Notes: a model not told the origin generated them from the letters alone. Shown: positions 37,118 to 46,036, numbered from the stretch's first letter. The stretch: 64,000 bases of DNA from Erythrobacter sp. (GCF_024305245.1 NZ_JAMWYX010000006.1:140123-204122), one strand, 5' to 3'. Made by a program: numbers and translations.

Positions 37118-37904
37118 CTGGAGACCTGATCCGCGCCAGTATGCCGCCCAGCGCCATCCTGACCTTCCGTGGGGATACTGGCTGCGCGTCGACCCTGCCA
37201 TTCACGGCGTGATCGATGAAGTTGGCGGCCTTTGGCCAAGCTTGCGCCACTACTTCTGGACGCATCGCCTTTCCATGCCAGACAAGGGGATCTGCCCGGT
37301 CGACCGCGGATGCGATGTGCTCCTGGCCATCCTTCATGCCAAGATGAACCGGATGGTTGGTTACGAAGAGTGGGTTACCGACCTGTTTGGTGAAAGCTGG
37401 GAGGGTCAGCGCCACTATATGTCGTGGCTCTATGGCCAAGGCCTCATCGCTGACAGCCAAGTGACGATCGAAGGCGAGGCTGCAGCGCGGATGCTGGCAG
37501 CGACGCGGCCTCTCGATGCCCCTGATCTCGCGCCGCTCGAGTTCCCTGTCAGCTGGAACGGGCTAGATCGTTGCGTAACCCGCGGGCGGCGCGAGCAGAT
37601 CATGGCAGCGCAAGAAGCAATGGGCAGGGCGCTGCGATACCGCTTCGTGCGAGAACCGGTTGCAGACAGGCCGGGCATCAAGCTCATCGGGTTCGAATTG
37701 GGCAACAACATCCCTCTCACCCGGGTGCTGTGGACGCTCACCTTTCCGGACGACCACGCGCGTGATCGGCTGTTCGCCTTCATCGCGGATCGCCTCGACC
37801 GCTGGCAGGCATGGGGCGAGATGGCGGCAATCGAAGGCTCGCGAGCCTTCAGCGAACATCTACTGCGCCTGAAGTTCGCGGACGAGCCGTTCGACTTTGG
37901 CTGA
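37107..37904 (+). CDS. Hypothetical island protein
   Basis: 265 residues from the ATG at 37107, preceded by AAGGGAGG; the frame is open further upstream but overlaps the previous gene there. The protein is soluble and Trp-rich (NWRPDPRQYAAQRHPDLPWG, LWPSLRHYFWTHRL). No known domain is recognised. It is translationally coupled to the preceding gene. Confidence 0.7.
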   Translation: MTRNWRPDPRQYAAQRHPDLPWGYWLRVDPAIHGVIDEVGGLWPSLRHYFWTHRLSMPDKGICPVDRGCDVLLAILHAKMNRMVGYEEWVTDLFGESWEGQRHYMSWLYGQGLIADSQVTIEGEAAARMLAATRPLDAPDLAPLEFPVSWNGLDRCVTRGRREQIMAAQEAMGRALRYRFVREPVADRPGIKLIGFELGNNIPLTRVLWTLTFPDDHARDRLFAFIADRLDRWQAWGEMAAIEGSRAFSEHLLRLKFADEPFDFG

Positions 37905-37911
37905 ACGGGAG

Positions 37912-37937
37912 GGGTGCTGCCGGCAAGGCAGCATCCC
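37912..37937. terminator. Hairpin after the island gene pair
   Basis: GGGTGCTGCC-GGCAA-GGCAGCATCCC forms a near-perfect stem with one bulge just after the stop codon at 37904. A weak T-rich stretch follows. It probably ends the pair of genes. Confidence 0.6.
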
Positions 37938-38046
37938 TTGCCACCTTTCTTCCCACCACCATCAGAAATCGTCCAGCGCAATGCCAGGCGACGCCTCTTC
38001 GCGAAGCGCCGCCTGTCTGCGCCTGGGCAAAGGACACACCGATATC

Positions 38047-38634
38047 ATGCAACGCCTTCCTCACTCCGAAACCCTCACTTCCCTGTCGATCATCCGCACC
38101 CACCCCGAGAGTGATCCGCGCTCAGCAATAAGCTCGCTGGCACTCTTCACGATCACACGCAGCGGTCGGTGCGAACCTGCGTTCGACATCGAGCATCATT
38201 TTTTCGATCCCACCGACAACCAGGCAGACATCCTTCGGGGCGTTGCTCGAAGCATACCAATGGATGCCGTGGTGCTAATCCGGCAATATCCGCCATTAGC
38301 GCCATGGATGCGGGACGAGAGCGACGCCGCGGAACCGTTAGATCCTCCGACCGATGTGCAGTTCCTCGCACGCGAACTCGACACAGCTGCTGTCATTGGC
38401 TTCGAGGTTGACGACCACGAGCTTGCCGACGCGGGCCTGGCGCTCGGAATACATTTGCCCGGGTCCGCTTCAACGCCGATGCATTGGCGTCGCCGCGCAA
38501 CGCTCCACGCGCAGGCTATGTGGGTGATCTACTGCGCTGCATTCTGCCCGCTAAATGAACAGCGCGCACTGTTCGCCGCGCACATTGCTTGGGGCGCGAT
38601 CCAGCGGGTGAGGGAAAGGGCAGTGCTGAAGTGA
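38047..38634 (+). CDS. Hypothetical island protein
   Basis: 195 residues from the ATG at 38047; an in-frame ATG at 37981 is an alternative and neither has a clear ribosome-binding site. The middle (IEHHFFDPTDN, VVLIRQYPPLAPW, VIGFEVDDHELADAG) has alternating strand-helix character but no catalytic motif that I can name. It is the last plus-strand gene of the island block and converges on the SNase-family gene. Confidence 0.6.
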   Translation: MQRLPHSETLTSLSIIRTHPESDPRSAISSLALFTITRSGRCEPAFDIEHHFFDPTDNQADILRGVARSIPMDAVVLIRQYPPLAPWMRDESDAAEPLDPPTDVQFLARELDTAAVIGFEVDDHELADAGLALGIHLPGSASTPMHWRRRATLHAQAMWVIYCAAFCPLNEQRALFAAHIAWGAIQRVRERAVLK

Positions 38635-38665
38635 GCGAGCTGTCACCTCTCACCACGGTCATTTT

Positions 38666-39376
38666 CTAGCGGACGATGGCGCGGCGATATCCGGCGGCTT
38701 GGGCCTGCGCTTCTGTGCAGAAGAAGGCCTCGGCCCGTGTCTCCTCATAATATGGCATGCCTGGCAGGTGATAGATCCACTCGCCCCTGCGCGAGTGGTT
38801 GCCCTTGATCAGGCACATGCCACTGCGTTCAAACCGGCGCGGTGCCACGCTTGCCCTAGTAGTGGTTCGAGCAGTGCGCGGGCGTTCAGTGGCCATCTGC
38901 TGGCTCGCCCGGTAATCTTCTGGAAGCTGGAAATCCCATTGCCAGATGCCTGACCGCGATGTTCGGGCGCGGGCTTCAGCTGCAACATAGTCATCGCCAT
39001 AGCGCCGGAATGCCGTGGCCCATCCCGATGCCACCAGAGCATCGCCGACATCCACGCCTGACGTGCTGCATCGTGCGACAGTGCGGCCGTAGGTGTCAGT
39101 ATCCTGGGCAATGCAGGCCAGTGTGGCGCCTCCGATCAGGCCCTCCAGCGCCTCTTTAGCCATGACGCCGCAAGCAACCGGCGAACCATTGCTGAAGCAA
39201 GTCTGCGTGAACTCAGGCGCATCGACGCCAAACAAGCGCACCTCCGTGCCTCCAACCCTGAGCGAGTCCCCGTCGATCACTTCGGCGGTTCCCTCGATAT
39301 CGTTGGCCGAAACGAGAGACGGCACGCACGCCGCGAACAGTGCAGCGGTTGCGCGAAGCAGGGCGGGTCTGAACAT
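38666..39376 (-). CDS. Secreted thermonuclease (SNase-like) family protein
   Basis: 236 residues from the ATG at 39376. A signal peptide (LLRATAALFAACVPSLVSA) is followed by a staphylococcal nuclease-like domain: EVIDGDSLRVGGTEVRLFGVDAPE, the Arg/Glu-bearing YGRTVARC, and the DALVASGWA segment. The C-terminal 50 residues (CLIKGNHSRRGEWIYHLPGM, then EAFFCTEAQAQAAGYRRA) form the small domain often seen after SNase domains in alphaproteobacteria. It would act outside the cytoplasm on DNA or RNA. Confidence 0.88.
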   Translation of the reverse strand: MFRPALLRATAALFAACVPSLVSANDIEGTAEVIDGDSLRVGGTEVRLFGVDAPEFTQTCFSNGSPVACGVMAKEALEGLIGGATLACIAQDTDTYGRTVARCSTSGVDVGDALVASGWATAFRRYGDDYVAAEARARTSRSGIWQWDFQLPEDYRASQQMATERPRTARTTTRASVAPRRFERSGMCLIKGNHSRRGEWIYHLPGMPYYEETRAEAFFCTEAQAQAAGYRRAIVR

Positions 39377-39503
39377 TGCGCATCCCAAATGGTTTGAAGG
39401 CCGCATACTTGCGGAAGGATCTTAAGAACCTCTGACCTGAGGCGGTGGGCGAGTTGGGAGGAGGCGGCGTATCAGGGGTTTCTGCGCGCGTAATGGATGG
39501 CAC

Positions 39504-39547
39504 CTGTTCCCCGAGCAACTATCGACTGTTCCCCGAGCAACTATCGA
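39504..39547. repeat. Two tandem 22-bp repeats
   Basis: Two identical 22-bp units starting CTGTTCCCCGAGCAA stand head to tail. There is no spacer and no further unit, so this is not a CRISPR array. Confidence 0.7.
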
Positions 39548-39654
39548 CGAGGTGACACTTTCTTCAGCATCAATGCCTAAACCGGTAGCACGGCGGGTGG
39601 CACAGGTAAGGAAAACCGGCCGGCCTTCGAACCAAGTAAGACGGAGTTTCAGGC

Positions 39655-40320
39655 GTGTTCAAGATCAGCGAACAATGGAAGGACTTCGAACGTCCTGCAA
39701 GGCGCGGTGCAAAGGGCTGGAATAAGGACTTTTCCGATGGCATCTCGATCTTCCTGCGCCACGATGATGGGGCGCGCTGCAGTCTTACTTCCGATCTCAT
39801 TCAGGCATGGCAGTTCGAGCTTCCACTGAATCGGGCGATGGCCAGCGGCGCACTGCGACAAGCTTGGGAAAGCGAACCATACTTGGGTGGGAGGCGATGC
39901 GGGTCCTTCGTAAGCAAGGTCGCGCACGACGAGGGCGATGATATCTATTGGACCATGGACGAGTTCGCCGAAGACTGGGGGCCGAGCCTGATGACCTCCG
40001 AAGAGCAGGAGAAGTTCAAGGCAATGGAATTCCCTCTCACCGTATATCGGGGAGGGACCGGCAGCATCGACGAGGTTGCGCAGGGTATCAGCTGGACGTT
40101 GGACCTCGAGATTGCCAAATTTTATGCATTGGACTGGCCTAAGCGATGGGGCATCGAGCGTGAGCCGATGATTGTCTCCATGCAGGTGGACTGCGAAGAC
40201 GACGTCTTTGCCTTTCTCGATGGACGCAAGGAGTCGGAAATGCTCGTGCCACACGCCTCGTTACTTCGCGACGCGATGACCGAGGTGACGGATCGCGTGG
40301 ACGTCAGATTGGCTGGATAG
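39655..40320 (+). CDS. ADP-ribosyltransferase-like protein (predicted)
   Basis: 221 residues, GTG start at 39655 with GGAG eight bases upstream. The C-terminal half contains VYRGG (Arg132), GISWTLD (Ser146-Trp-Thr148) and KESEML (Glu193-Ser-Glu195) in that order. This order of Arg, S-x-T and E-x-E is the signature of R-S-E type ADP-ribosyltransferases. The family has not been shown by search, so this is an inference from motif order and spacing. The N-terminal 120 residues are not recognised. It stands alone between the SNase gene and an IS630 remnant. Confidence 0.55.
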   Translation: MFKISEQWKDFERPARRGAKGWNKDFSDGISIFLRHDDGARCSLTSDLIQAWQFELPLNRAMASGALRQAWESEPYLGGRRCGSFVSKVAHDEGDDIYWTMDEFAEDWGPSLMTSEEQEKFKAMEFPLTVYRGGTGSIDEVAQGISWTLDLEIAKFYALDWPKRWGIEREPMIVSMQVDCEDDVFAFLDGRKESEMLVPHASLLRDAMTEVTDRVDVRLAG

Positions 40321-41021
40321 CGGCAGTGCGCCTGCAGCGCCCTCCTCGATCCCGTCTGTCTCGAGAAGAAGAAGATCCCGATAACTTACCGCTTGCGACA
40401 CGCGCTTTCGGGAATCGTCGACTTTCCGACGCCTCTCGGCGACCGAAACTCTAAACGGCGACTATTCGGCAGCTTTCCGGCTCACATTACTGAAAAGCTG
40501 CCGTGCGACGTTCAAATACGGCGTTTCCTATGCAGCTTCGCGCAGGTTCTGGCGTAACCGCCAGCGTGCCGATTGGCAATTGTATCGATGGGGCAACAAG
40601 AGGCAAATGGTCGCCCTTCACCCTTCCACGGATCGACGGCAGTTGTCGACCCAGAGGCGATCGTTCACGATCGCCAAAGTGAATGTTCAATTTGGCCCGA
40701 AGCCGACATTCCGCTTTCAGGGTCGCGCTCCTACCCCGCTTATGACCGAAGCTGGGTGGTTTTCTGCCACTCGACCGATACCGTCTCATAGGACTTGGTG
40801 CGGCGCTTCCCTGCTGGCGGGCTAGTCAGTCACCTGCCCTGCTCATGGCCGGATGTGGTTGGATAGTTGTATGCTTCGGGCTTTAGCCCAGAGGAAATCA
40901 AGCGCCGGATCGCCAAAGTTAATGCGCGGGGCGACAGCGGTAGTGGACGAACAGTCCCCAATGACCCACCGTCTTACGCGCCTACATATCCTCTAGCAGC
41001 AGAGCGACGGATCCAAGTGAC
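40321..41021. other. Non-coding stretch before the IS630 remnant
   Basis: Seven hundred bases with only short, unlikely frames. A weak copy of the dispersed intergenic repeat (CGGCAGCTTTCCGG, then CTGAAAAGCTGCCGTGCGAC) lies near 40470-40525. Confidence 0.35.
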
Positions 41022-41178
41022 ACAAGTCTTGGCGCTCGAACTGCGCCCCGGTGACATGGTTACCATGAACAGCGTCCCGAACTTCAACCGCGTTGCCGTA
41101 AAGCAGAAGATCGAAGCCATCGGCGTCATCCTGCCCTTACCTCCACCCTACGGACCCGACCTCAATCCTATCGAGTAA
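41022..41178 (+). pseudogene. IS630-family transposase remnant
   Basis: The translated segment LRPGDMVTMNSVPNFNRVAV, then EAIGVILPLPPPYGPDLNPIE matches the DDE transposase of IS630 elements, where LRPGD.V.MDNL...K.....I and LPPYSPDLNPIE are conserved. The catalytic DN of MDNL is lost here, and the frame stops right after NPIE. It is a truncated, dead copy. Confidence 0.85.
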
Positions 41179-41203
41179 GGCGTCCCCCTTGGTCAAAGCG
41201 ATG

Positions 41204-41242
41204 CTGTGAATGGTGGGCGAACGCATCGTCCGCCATTCACAG
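41204..41242. repeat. Long imperfect inverted repeat
   Basis: CTGTGAATGGTGGGCGA and TCGTCCGCCATTCACAG pair at 15 of 17 positions around five bases. It lies between the IS630 remnant and the minus-strand export operon, and may end that operon or belong to the IS. No T-run follows. Confidence 0.6.
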
Positions 41243-41339
41243 TGAACTGATCAGGAGGCTCGTGATTATGTTCCAGCTCAACAAATAAGCCAATCACTTC
41301 AAGCCATGCATCCACAAACCTCACTGAACGGAAGATCCC

Positions 41340-41885
41340 CTAAGATTTAAAGAATACACGATAACATAAGCTCATAAACATCACATGTGCATTCCAGAAA
41401 ATATGCGCAGATGAAGTAGTCCAAAAAGAGGACTTAAGACCTTCCTTATTGGCACAGACGATAAATAGAATGGAGAGATAAAAAAATCCAACAGCTCGAC
41501 TTAATGCCATCCAATCTGCGCCATGCAAACCCCAAGACAAAAGCGAGACCATCGAAGCGAAGAAAACCGCTTGATATGATGCATTCTTCAAAAAATGCTT
41601 CGAAACATGCCACACTGCGAGAAATATTAAGGTTTCTAATATTGGCCCAATGAAAATAACAAAAACATATTTCAATGCGTGGATTATCTGGAAATTGGAA
41701 ATGTTGCCTACATTTTCTATTTCTATGTGAGGGCTTTTTATCAAAAATGCCTTTACTGCAACATTCACAACAATGCTTGAAATGGCACATAGAAGCCCGA
41801 CACTAAAGGTAGTGAAGAACTTAATTCTCAGCATTTTGCGGAAGTCGCCCCCGACCATAGTCGGGGGCGTGGTATTGGCTCTCAT
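41340..41885 (-). CDS. AT-rich CPBP-like intramembrane protein, candidate immunity/maturation protein
   Basis: 181 residues with four to six hydrophobic segments. Segments GPILETLIFLAVWHVSKHF, LSWGLHGADW and SSAHIFWNAHV recall the three motifs of the CPBP (CAAX-protease/bacteriocin-processing) family, but the first motif has ET in place of EE and lacks the expected Arg. Its bases are far more AT-rich than the neighbours, pointing to recent transfer. Its ATG overlaps the stop codon of the leader-peptide protein gene (ATGA), so the two are made together. CPBP proteins often give immunity to or process exported peptides. Role is inferred. Confidence 0.6.
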   Translation of the reverse strand: MRANTTPPTMVGGDFRKMLRIKFFTTFSVGLLCAISSIVVNVAVKAFLIKSPHIEIENVGNISNFQIIHALKYVFVIFIGPILETLIFLAVWHVSKHFLKNASYQAVFFASMVSLLSWGLHGADWMALSRAVGFFYLSILFIVCANKEGLKSSFWTTSSAHIFWNAHVMFMSLCYRVFFKS

Positions 41886-42418
41886 GGCTCGACAGGATCT
41901 ATACTGTCACTATCGTTAAGAAGATCGTTAGAGCCATCGACGCCCCTATGAGCTCCTCCGGTTTTCCAATCGATATATTCGGACCCGTCTAAATCAATGG
42001 TTGTCATTAAATCACTAATATTATCAAAGAACGTTCCAAGAGAAGTCCAAGGATTGTTTAGAGTTTCGTCAATGTAGCCCCCCAAGTCAGCCCATCTAGT
42101 GTCACTGTCCACCCAGTCATGGAAGGCGTCATTTTGCGCCCATGCTTCTGGATTATAGTGAACGCCGTCCTTTTCATAGGAATCGACTACTTCGCCTTCA
42201 CTGGCTTTTCCGTCACCGTTTGCGTCGTAAAACCAAATGGCATCTGCTCCCTTAAAGACATCATCACCCGATACCACGCTGACATCGGTCGAATGACGGT
42301 CACGCCACTCCTGGTCTTCGCGGGCGGTCTTAAGTCGGCTGCCGCCGGTAACAAGAGCCAACTCGGATTGATCTAAATGCCTGAATCCCATGCGTGACTG
42401 GTTTGCATGACTAAGCAT
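41882..42418 (-). CDS. Double-glycine-leader protein with EF-hand loop (putative exported effector)
   Basis: 178 residues from an ATG with AAGGAAAG just upstream. The N-terminus ends in a leader (FRHLDQSELALVTGG) of the kind cleaved by C39 peptidases after Gly-Gly, near residue 26. The mature part is acidic and carries a complete 12-residue EF-hand calcium loop (DANGDGKASEGE) and a second partial one (DLDGSEYIDWKT). No catalytic motif is seen. It follows a C39-peptidase ABC transporter gene in the same operon, which makes it the likely substrate. It could be a bacteriocin or another calcium-stabilised secreted protein. Confidence 0.75.
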   Translation of the reverse strand: MLSHANQSRMGFRHLDQSELALVTGGSRLKTAREDQEWRDRHSTDVSVVSGDDVFKGADAIWFYDANGDGKASEGEVVDSYEKDGVHYNPEAWAQNDAFHDWVDSDTRWADLGGYIDETLNNPWTSLGTFFDNISDLMTTIDLDGSEYIDWKTGGAHRGVDGSNDLLNDSDSIDPVEP

Positions 42419-42499
42419 ACTACTTTCCTTCGCTTGAAAATCCGCACCTTTTGGTTCCCACTAACCGGAGGTGATGCGGAAGGAACCTCCGATTGTTCG

Positions 42500-44725
42500 T
42501 TAAGGAGACGCTGTTTTGTCACTCGTCCAACTATGGGATGTGGTCGATGTATTGATCGCGGCCCCCTCGCTCAGTGTCGGGCCAGGTGCACGAGCCCGCA
42601 TGTCCTGCGGCACCTCCTTCAATGATCCAGCTATCACGGCGACCAACTTTCCCGATGCTACCAACGTCGCTGGGCGATGTGCCACAGCGATGCGAGTGAT
42701 GCTTAGCGCCTTGATGACCTCGAGGATCTTTGCTTCATTTTCAGCATCAAGATTGGCAGTGCCTTCATCGAGTATCAGAACCTTTGGCGCGGGATAGAGC
42801 GCCCGCGCCAGCAACACCCGCTGCAACTGGCCGCCGGATAACACTGAGCCCATGTCGCCGACGAGCGTCTCATAGCCCATCGGCATCTTCTCGATCTCGG
42901 CATCGATTTGGGCTTGCTGTGCAACCTCACGGACGCGGGCCATGTCGATTTCCGGGTCGAAGAACGCGATGTTCTCGGCGATGGACCCCGCATAGAGCAT
43001 GTCGCCCTGCGCAACCGATCCGATGCAGCGCCGATACTTGCCCTTGCGATAGGAAGAGATCGGCCGATCGCCGAGCCGGATCGCCCCGCTGCTGGGCTCG
43101 AACAGGCCAATCAGGATATTCATCAGCGTCGTCTTGCCACCGCCCGATGGCCCAGTGATCGCAATGAACTCGCCAGGCTCGATGGTCAGGCTCACCCCGT
43201 TCAGCACCATCGGCTCGTTGGCACCATAGCGGTAGAACACCCGGTCCAGCACCAGCGGCTTGGTAAAGTCCGGCTCGTCGTTGCTCTTTTCGGTCTCGCC
43301 CTCCTCAGTCGGCGAGAGAGCAATGTCCGCAATGCGGGTAAGGTGCACCTTGACGATCTGGTAGTTGATTGCCTGCTCGGTCAGCCGCATGCCCGCATCG
43401 AGGAACTGCTGCTTGTAGGCCTGAAACGCGAAGATCATGCCCACGGTTAGGACGCTGTCAAAGGCAAGGGTGATCGCCACATAGACGAACACCACCCGTT
43501 CGGCGCCGACCACGAACTGCCCCAGCGCGTCGAACCCGGCGGTGAGGCGCCCGAGCTTGACCTGCGCATTGACCGCATCGGCCTTGCTTTTCTGCCACAG
43601 CCGCTGGCGATTTCCCTCCTGCCCGAATGCCTTGATCGCGGCGATCCCGCGCACGCTCTCGATGAAATTGGAATTCTCTTTTGCCATCGTCGTAATGACG
43701 TCGAGGTTGCGGAGCTTGATTGCCTGCAGGAAGGCAAGCCGTAGGAAGACGTAGAGCCCGAGGGCGACGCAGGCGACCCCGCCCAGCACCGGCGAGTAAA
43801 CGAACATCAGCGCCAGCGTCAGCACTGCCATCAGCCCGTCGATGAACGCTGCTATCATCCCCTGGCTGATCAGCTGGCTGATTGGCTGGGTCGAGCCGAA
43901 CCGCGATATAATATCGCCGACGTGTCGCTTCTCAAAATAGTCCAATGGCAGGCGCATCAGGTGGCGGAACAGGTTGACGATGACTTGGTAGGACAGCGAG
44001 TTCGACAGGGTGACCAGGATCAGCGAGCGCAGCCAGCTTGCCATGAGGTTGATCACCGCCAGTCCACCGAACCCGAGCGCCAGCATCAGCAGCAGGTCGC
44101 TGTCGAACGCCGGGAACACCGTATCGATCGAGATCTGCAGAAAGAATGGCGTGGCCAGCACCACCAGCTGCATCACCAGCGACAGCAGCACGACCTGCCG
44201 GATCGTGCCCCAGAACCCTGTCATCTTCGACCAGAGCTGGGTGATGTTGAGCTGGCGCTGTTCGATCTTTGGCTTGAAGCTTTCGGAGCGCAGCAGATCG
44301 AGGGCTACACCAGTCCATGAGCGCGAGACATCGGCCTCGCCTAGCACTACAGCACCGCGCGCTGGGTCGTGGATGTGGTAGCGCCGTCCGCGGATACCGC
44401 CGGTGATCGCGGTCAGCACCACGAAGTGGTTTAAGTTCCAGTGCAGGATCGCCGGCATGCCAAGGTGCGGCAGATCCTCGATCTCGCCCCGAAGCGGCCT
44501 GGCATTGAACCCGATGTCTTCGGCGACCTGCATCACCTGCTTGAGGTTCGCGCCTTTGAGGCTCATCCCGTAGCGCTGGCGCAGGGCGATGAGATCAGTC
44601 TTGTAGCCATGGAAGCCGGACACCATTGCCAGGCATGAAAGAGCGCATTCGCTTGCTTCACCTTGTGGAATATAGGGGGTCCGTTGCCGCCCGGAAAACT
44701 CCACAAGGTCGAGCGGGCTGTTCAT
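42500..44725 (-). CDS. C39-peptidase-containing ABC transporter (bacteriocin-type exporter)
   Basis: 741 residues. Residues 18-150 form a C39 cysteine peptidase with QGEASECALSCLAMV (oxyanion Gln and catalytic Cys), HWNLNHFVVLTAI (His) and HIHDPARGA (Asp), so the protease looks active. The middle has six membrane spans. The ATPase has GPSGGGKTT (Walker A), VLSGGQLQRVLLARAL (signature) and VLILDEGTANLD (Walker B). Such proteins cut Gly-Gly leaders and export the cargo with an HlyD partner and TolC. It overlaps the HlyD gene by four bases and precedes the leader-bearing protein by 81 bp. Confidence 0.95.
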   Translation of the reverse strand: MNSPLDLVEFSGRQRTPYIPQGEASECALSCLAMVSGFHGYKTDLIALRQRYGMSLKGANLKQVMQVAEDIGFNARPLRGEIEDLPHLGMPAILHWNLNHFVVLTAITGGIRGRRYHIHDPARGAVVLGEADVSRSWTGVALDLLRSESFKPKIEQRQLNITQLWSKMTGFWGTIRQVVLLSLVMQLVVLATPFFLQISIDTVFPAFDSDLLLMLALGFGGLAVINLMASWLRSLILVTLSNSLSYQVIVNLFRHLMRLPLDYFEKRHVGDIISRFGSTQPISQLISQGMIAAFIDGLMAVLTLALMFVYSPVLGGVACVALGLYVFLRLAFLQAIKLRNLDVITTMAKENSNFIESVRGIAAIKAFGQEGNRQRLWQKSKADAVNAQVKLGRLTAGFDALGQFVVGAERVVFVYVAITLAFDSVLTVGMIFAFQAYKQQFLDAGMRLTEQAINYQIVKVHLTRIADIALSPTEEGETEKSNDEPDFTKPLVLDRVFYRYGANEPMVLNGVSLTIEPGEFIAITGPSGGGKTTLMNILIGLFEPSSGAIRLGDRPISSYRKGKYRRCIGSVAQGDMLYAGSIAENIAFFDPEIDMARVREVAQQAQIDAEIEKMPMGYETLVGDMGSVLSGGQLQRVLLARALYPAPKVLILDEGTANLDAENEAKILEVIKALSITRIAVAHRPATLVASGKLVAVIAGSLKEVPQDMRARAPGPTLSEGAAINTSTTSHSWTSDKTASP

Positions 44726-45966
44726 GCCGTGCGGTTCAACAAGGCGTTGAGCGGCTGTAGTAACCAGGCAAGGAACGTCTGACGCTCAAGCACGATATTG
44801 GCCTGAAGCGTCATTCCGGCCTGGAGCGGGCTGGGGCCGCCGAACGCATCGATGCGCTGCTGATCGAGCGAAACTTTGATCCGGTAAACGGGCTCTTCGA
44901 ACGGGAACGGGATGTCGGTCTCGCGCGGGTCGAGTGCTGTGCGCGAGATGTTTGCCACCTTGCCGCCGAAGCTCCCGAAACGTTGGTAAGGGAACGCGTC
45001 ATACAGAAGCCGGGTCTCCTTCCCCGCCTCCACAAATCCAACTGCGCGGGTTGGGGCATAGAGCTCGGCCATCAGTTCTGCGCCGTCCGGCACGATTACC
45101 ATCACGGGGCGGGATGCGTTGACCGAGCGGCCCACGCCGGCAGCCAAGGCTGTCACCCGCCCGTCTATAGGCGCGCTGATGACGTAGCTCTGTTCGCCCT
45201 CAAGCCTGGCTTGCTCCGCATTCAGCGCCTGCAAGCTATCGCGGATCTGCGAGACGCCCTGCTCGGCCTCGATGGCGACGCTGGCGAGTTGAGCACGTGC
45301 CTGCTGCGCGTCAGAAGTTCTCGCGGTTAGCTGCTGGCGAAGGTTGGCTAGGCTCTGCTGCGATGACAGCAGGGTCTGGCGGCGACGCTCCATCTCAACC
45401 TTGCTCACGAACCCGCGTTCGACCACGGCCAGGACCTGATCGAACATTTGCTGGTTCGAGACCACCACCTGTTCCTGCAGGGCGATCTGATCGCGCAGGC
45501 TCATCGCCTGCTGCTCGGCCGAGGTGATGATGGTAGCGAGCCGCCCACGTTCGGCTGTCGCTCTACCACCCGCCATCGCAACCTGAGCCTCGGTCAGCTG
45601 CTGCCGTGCGGCAAGCGCTCCAAGCCCTCTGCCAGCGACATCACCGCCGCCGGTCGACCCGCGGTCTGAATTGATGACCAGCAGCCGATCGCCTTTGCGG
45701 ATCAGCTGCCCTTCCTGCACCGCAAGTTCGCTCACCACCCCAGGTTGCAGCGCCACAACCTTGGCGCTGGGAACGCTGGTCACGAGCATGCCCGGCACCG
45801 TCTCGATCCGTGCGTATGTGCCAACACTCACCCAGACGGCCGCAATGGCGATGATGCCAAAAAGTGAACCCGCAAACAGCTTGGTGGACAGCGGCTGAGT
45901 AAAAACGACTTCGCCATGCAGGCGGTCGTTTTGCTGCTCAAGCGCTTCTTTCCGGAATAACGTCAA
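44722..45966 (-). CDS. HlyD-family adaptor of the C39 exporter
   Basis: 414 residues. The only upstream start is a TTG at 45966, supported by a GAGG six to seven bases before it. After a short cytoplasmic part comes one membrane span (LFAGSLFGIIAIAAVWVSVG), the lipoyl half VVALQPGVVSELAVQEGQLI, about 150 residues of coiled-coil hairpin and the second half YVISAPIDGRVTALAAGVGR, ending in a CvaA/NHLM-type C-terminus. It bridges the C39 transporter to an outer-membrane duct. No TolC gene is in this operon; the one at 10758 belongs to another operon. Confidence 0.92.
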   Translation of the reverse strand: MTLFRKEALEQQNDRLHGEVVFTQPLSTKLFAGSLFGIIAIAAVWVSVGTYARIETVPGMLVTSVPSAKVVALQPGVVSELAVQEGQLIRKGDRLLVINSDRGSTGGGDVAGRGLGALAARQQLTEAQVAMAGGRATAERGRLATIITSAEQQAMSLRDQIALQEQVVVSNQQMFDQVLAVVERGFVSKVEMERRRQTLLSSQQSLANLRQQLTARTSDAQQARAQLASVAIEAEQGVSQIRDSLQALNAEQARLEGEQSYVISAPIDGRVTALAAGVGRSVNASRPVMVIVPDGAELMAELYAPTRAVGFVEAGKETRLLYDAFPYQRFGSFGGKVANISRTALDPRETDIPFPFEEPVYRIKVSLDQQRIDAFGGPSPLQAGMTLQANIVLERQTFLAWLLQPLNALLNRTA

Positions 45967-46019
45967 GTGCGACCTCGCGTTTCAAGCTGAAGGCAAGGTC
46001 ACGAATCCTGATCAATTAG

Positions 46020-46036
46020 GCAAATGAAAAATTTGC
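46020..46036. promoter_or_regulatory. Palindrome upstream of the export operon
   Basis: GCAAAT-GAAAA-ATTTGC lies 54 bp upstream of the HlyD start in an AT-rich stretch. It may be an operator of the export operon. The 600 bp up to the autotransporter stop (46580) hold no other gene; weak copies of the dispersed intergenic repeat can be seen near 46255-46320. Confidence 0.4.

Noticed and set aside
39504..39547. CRISPR array
   Set aside because: Only two units with no spacer between them and no cas genes in the window.
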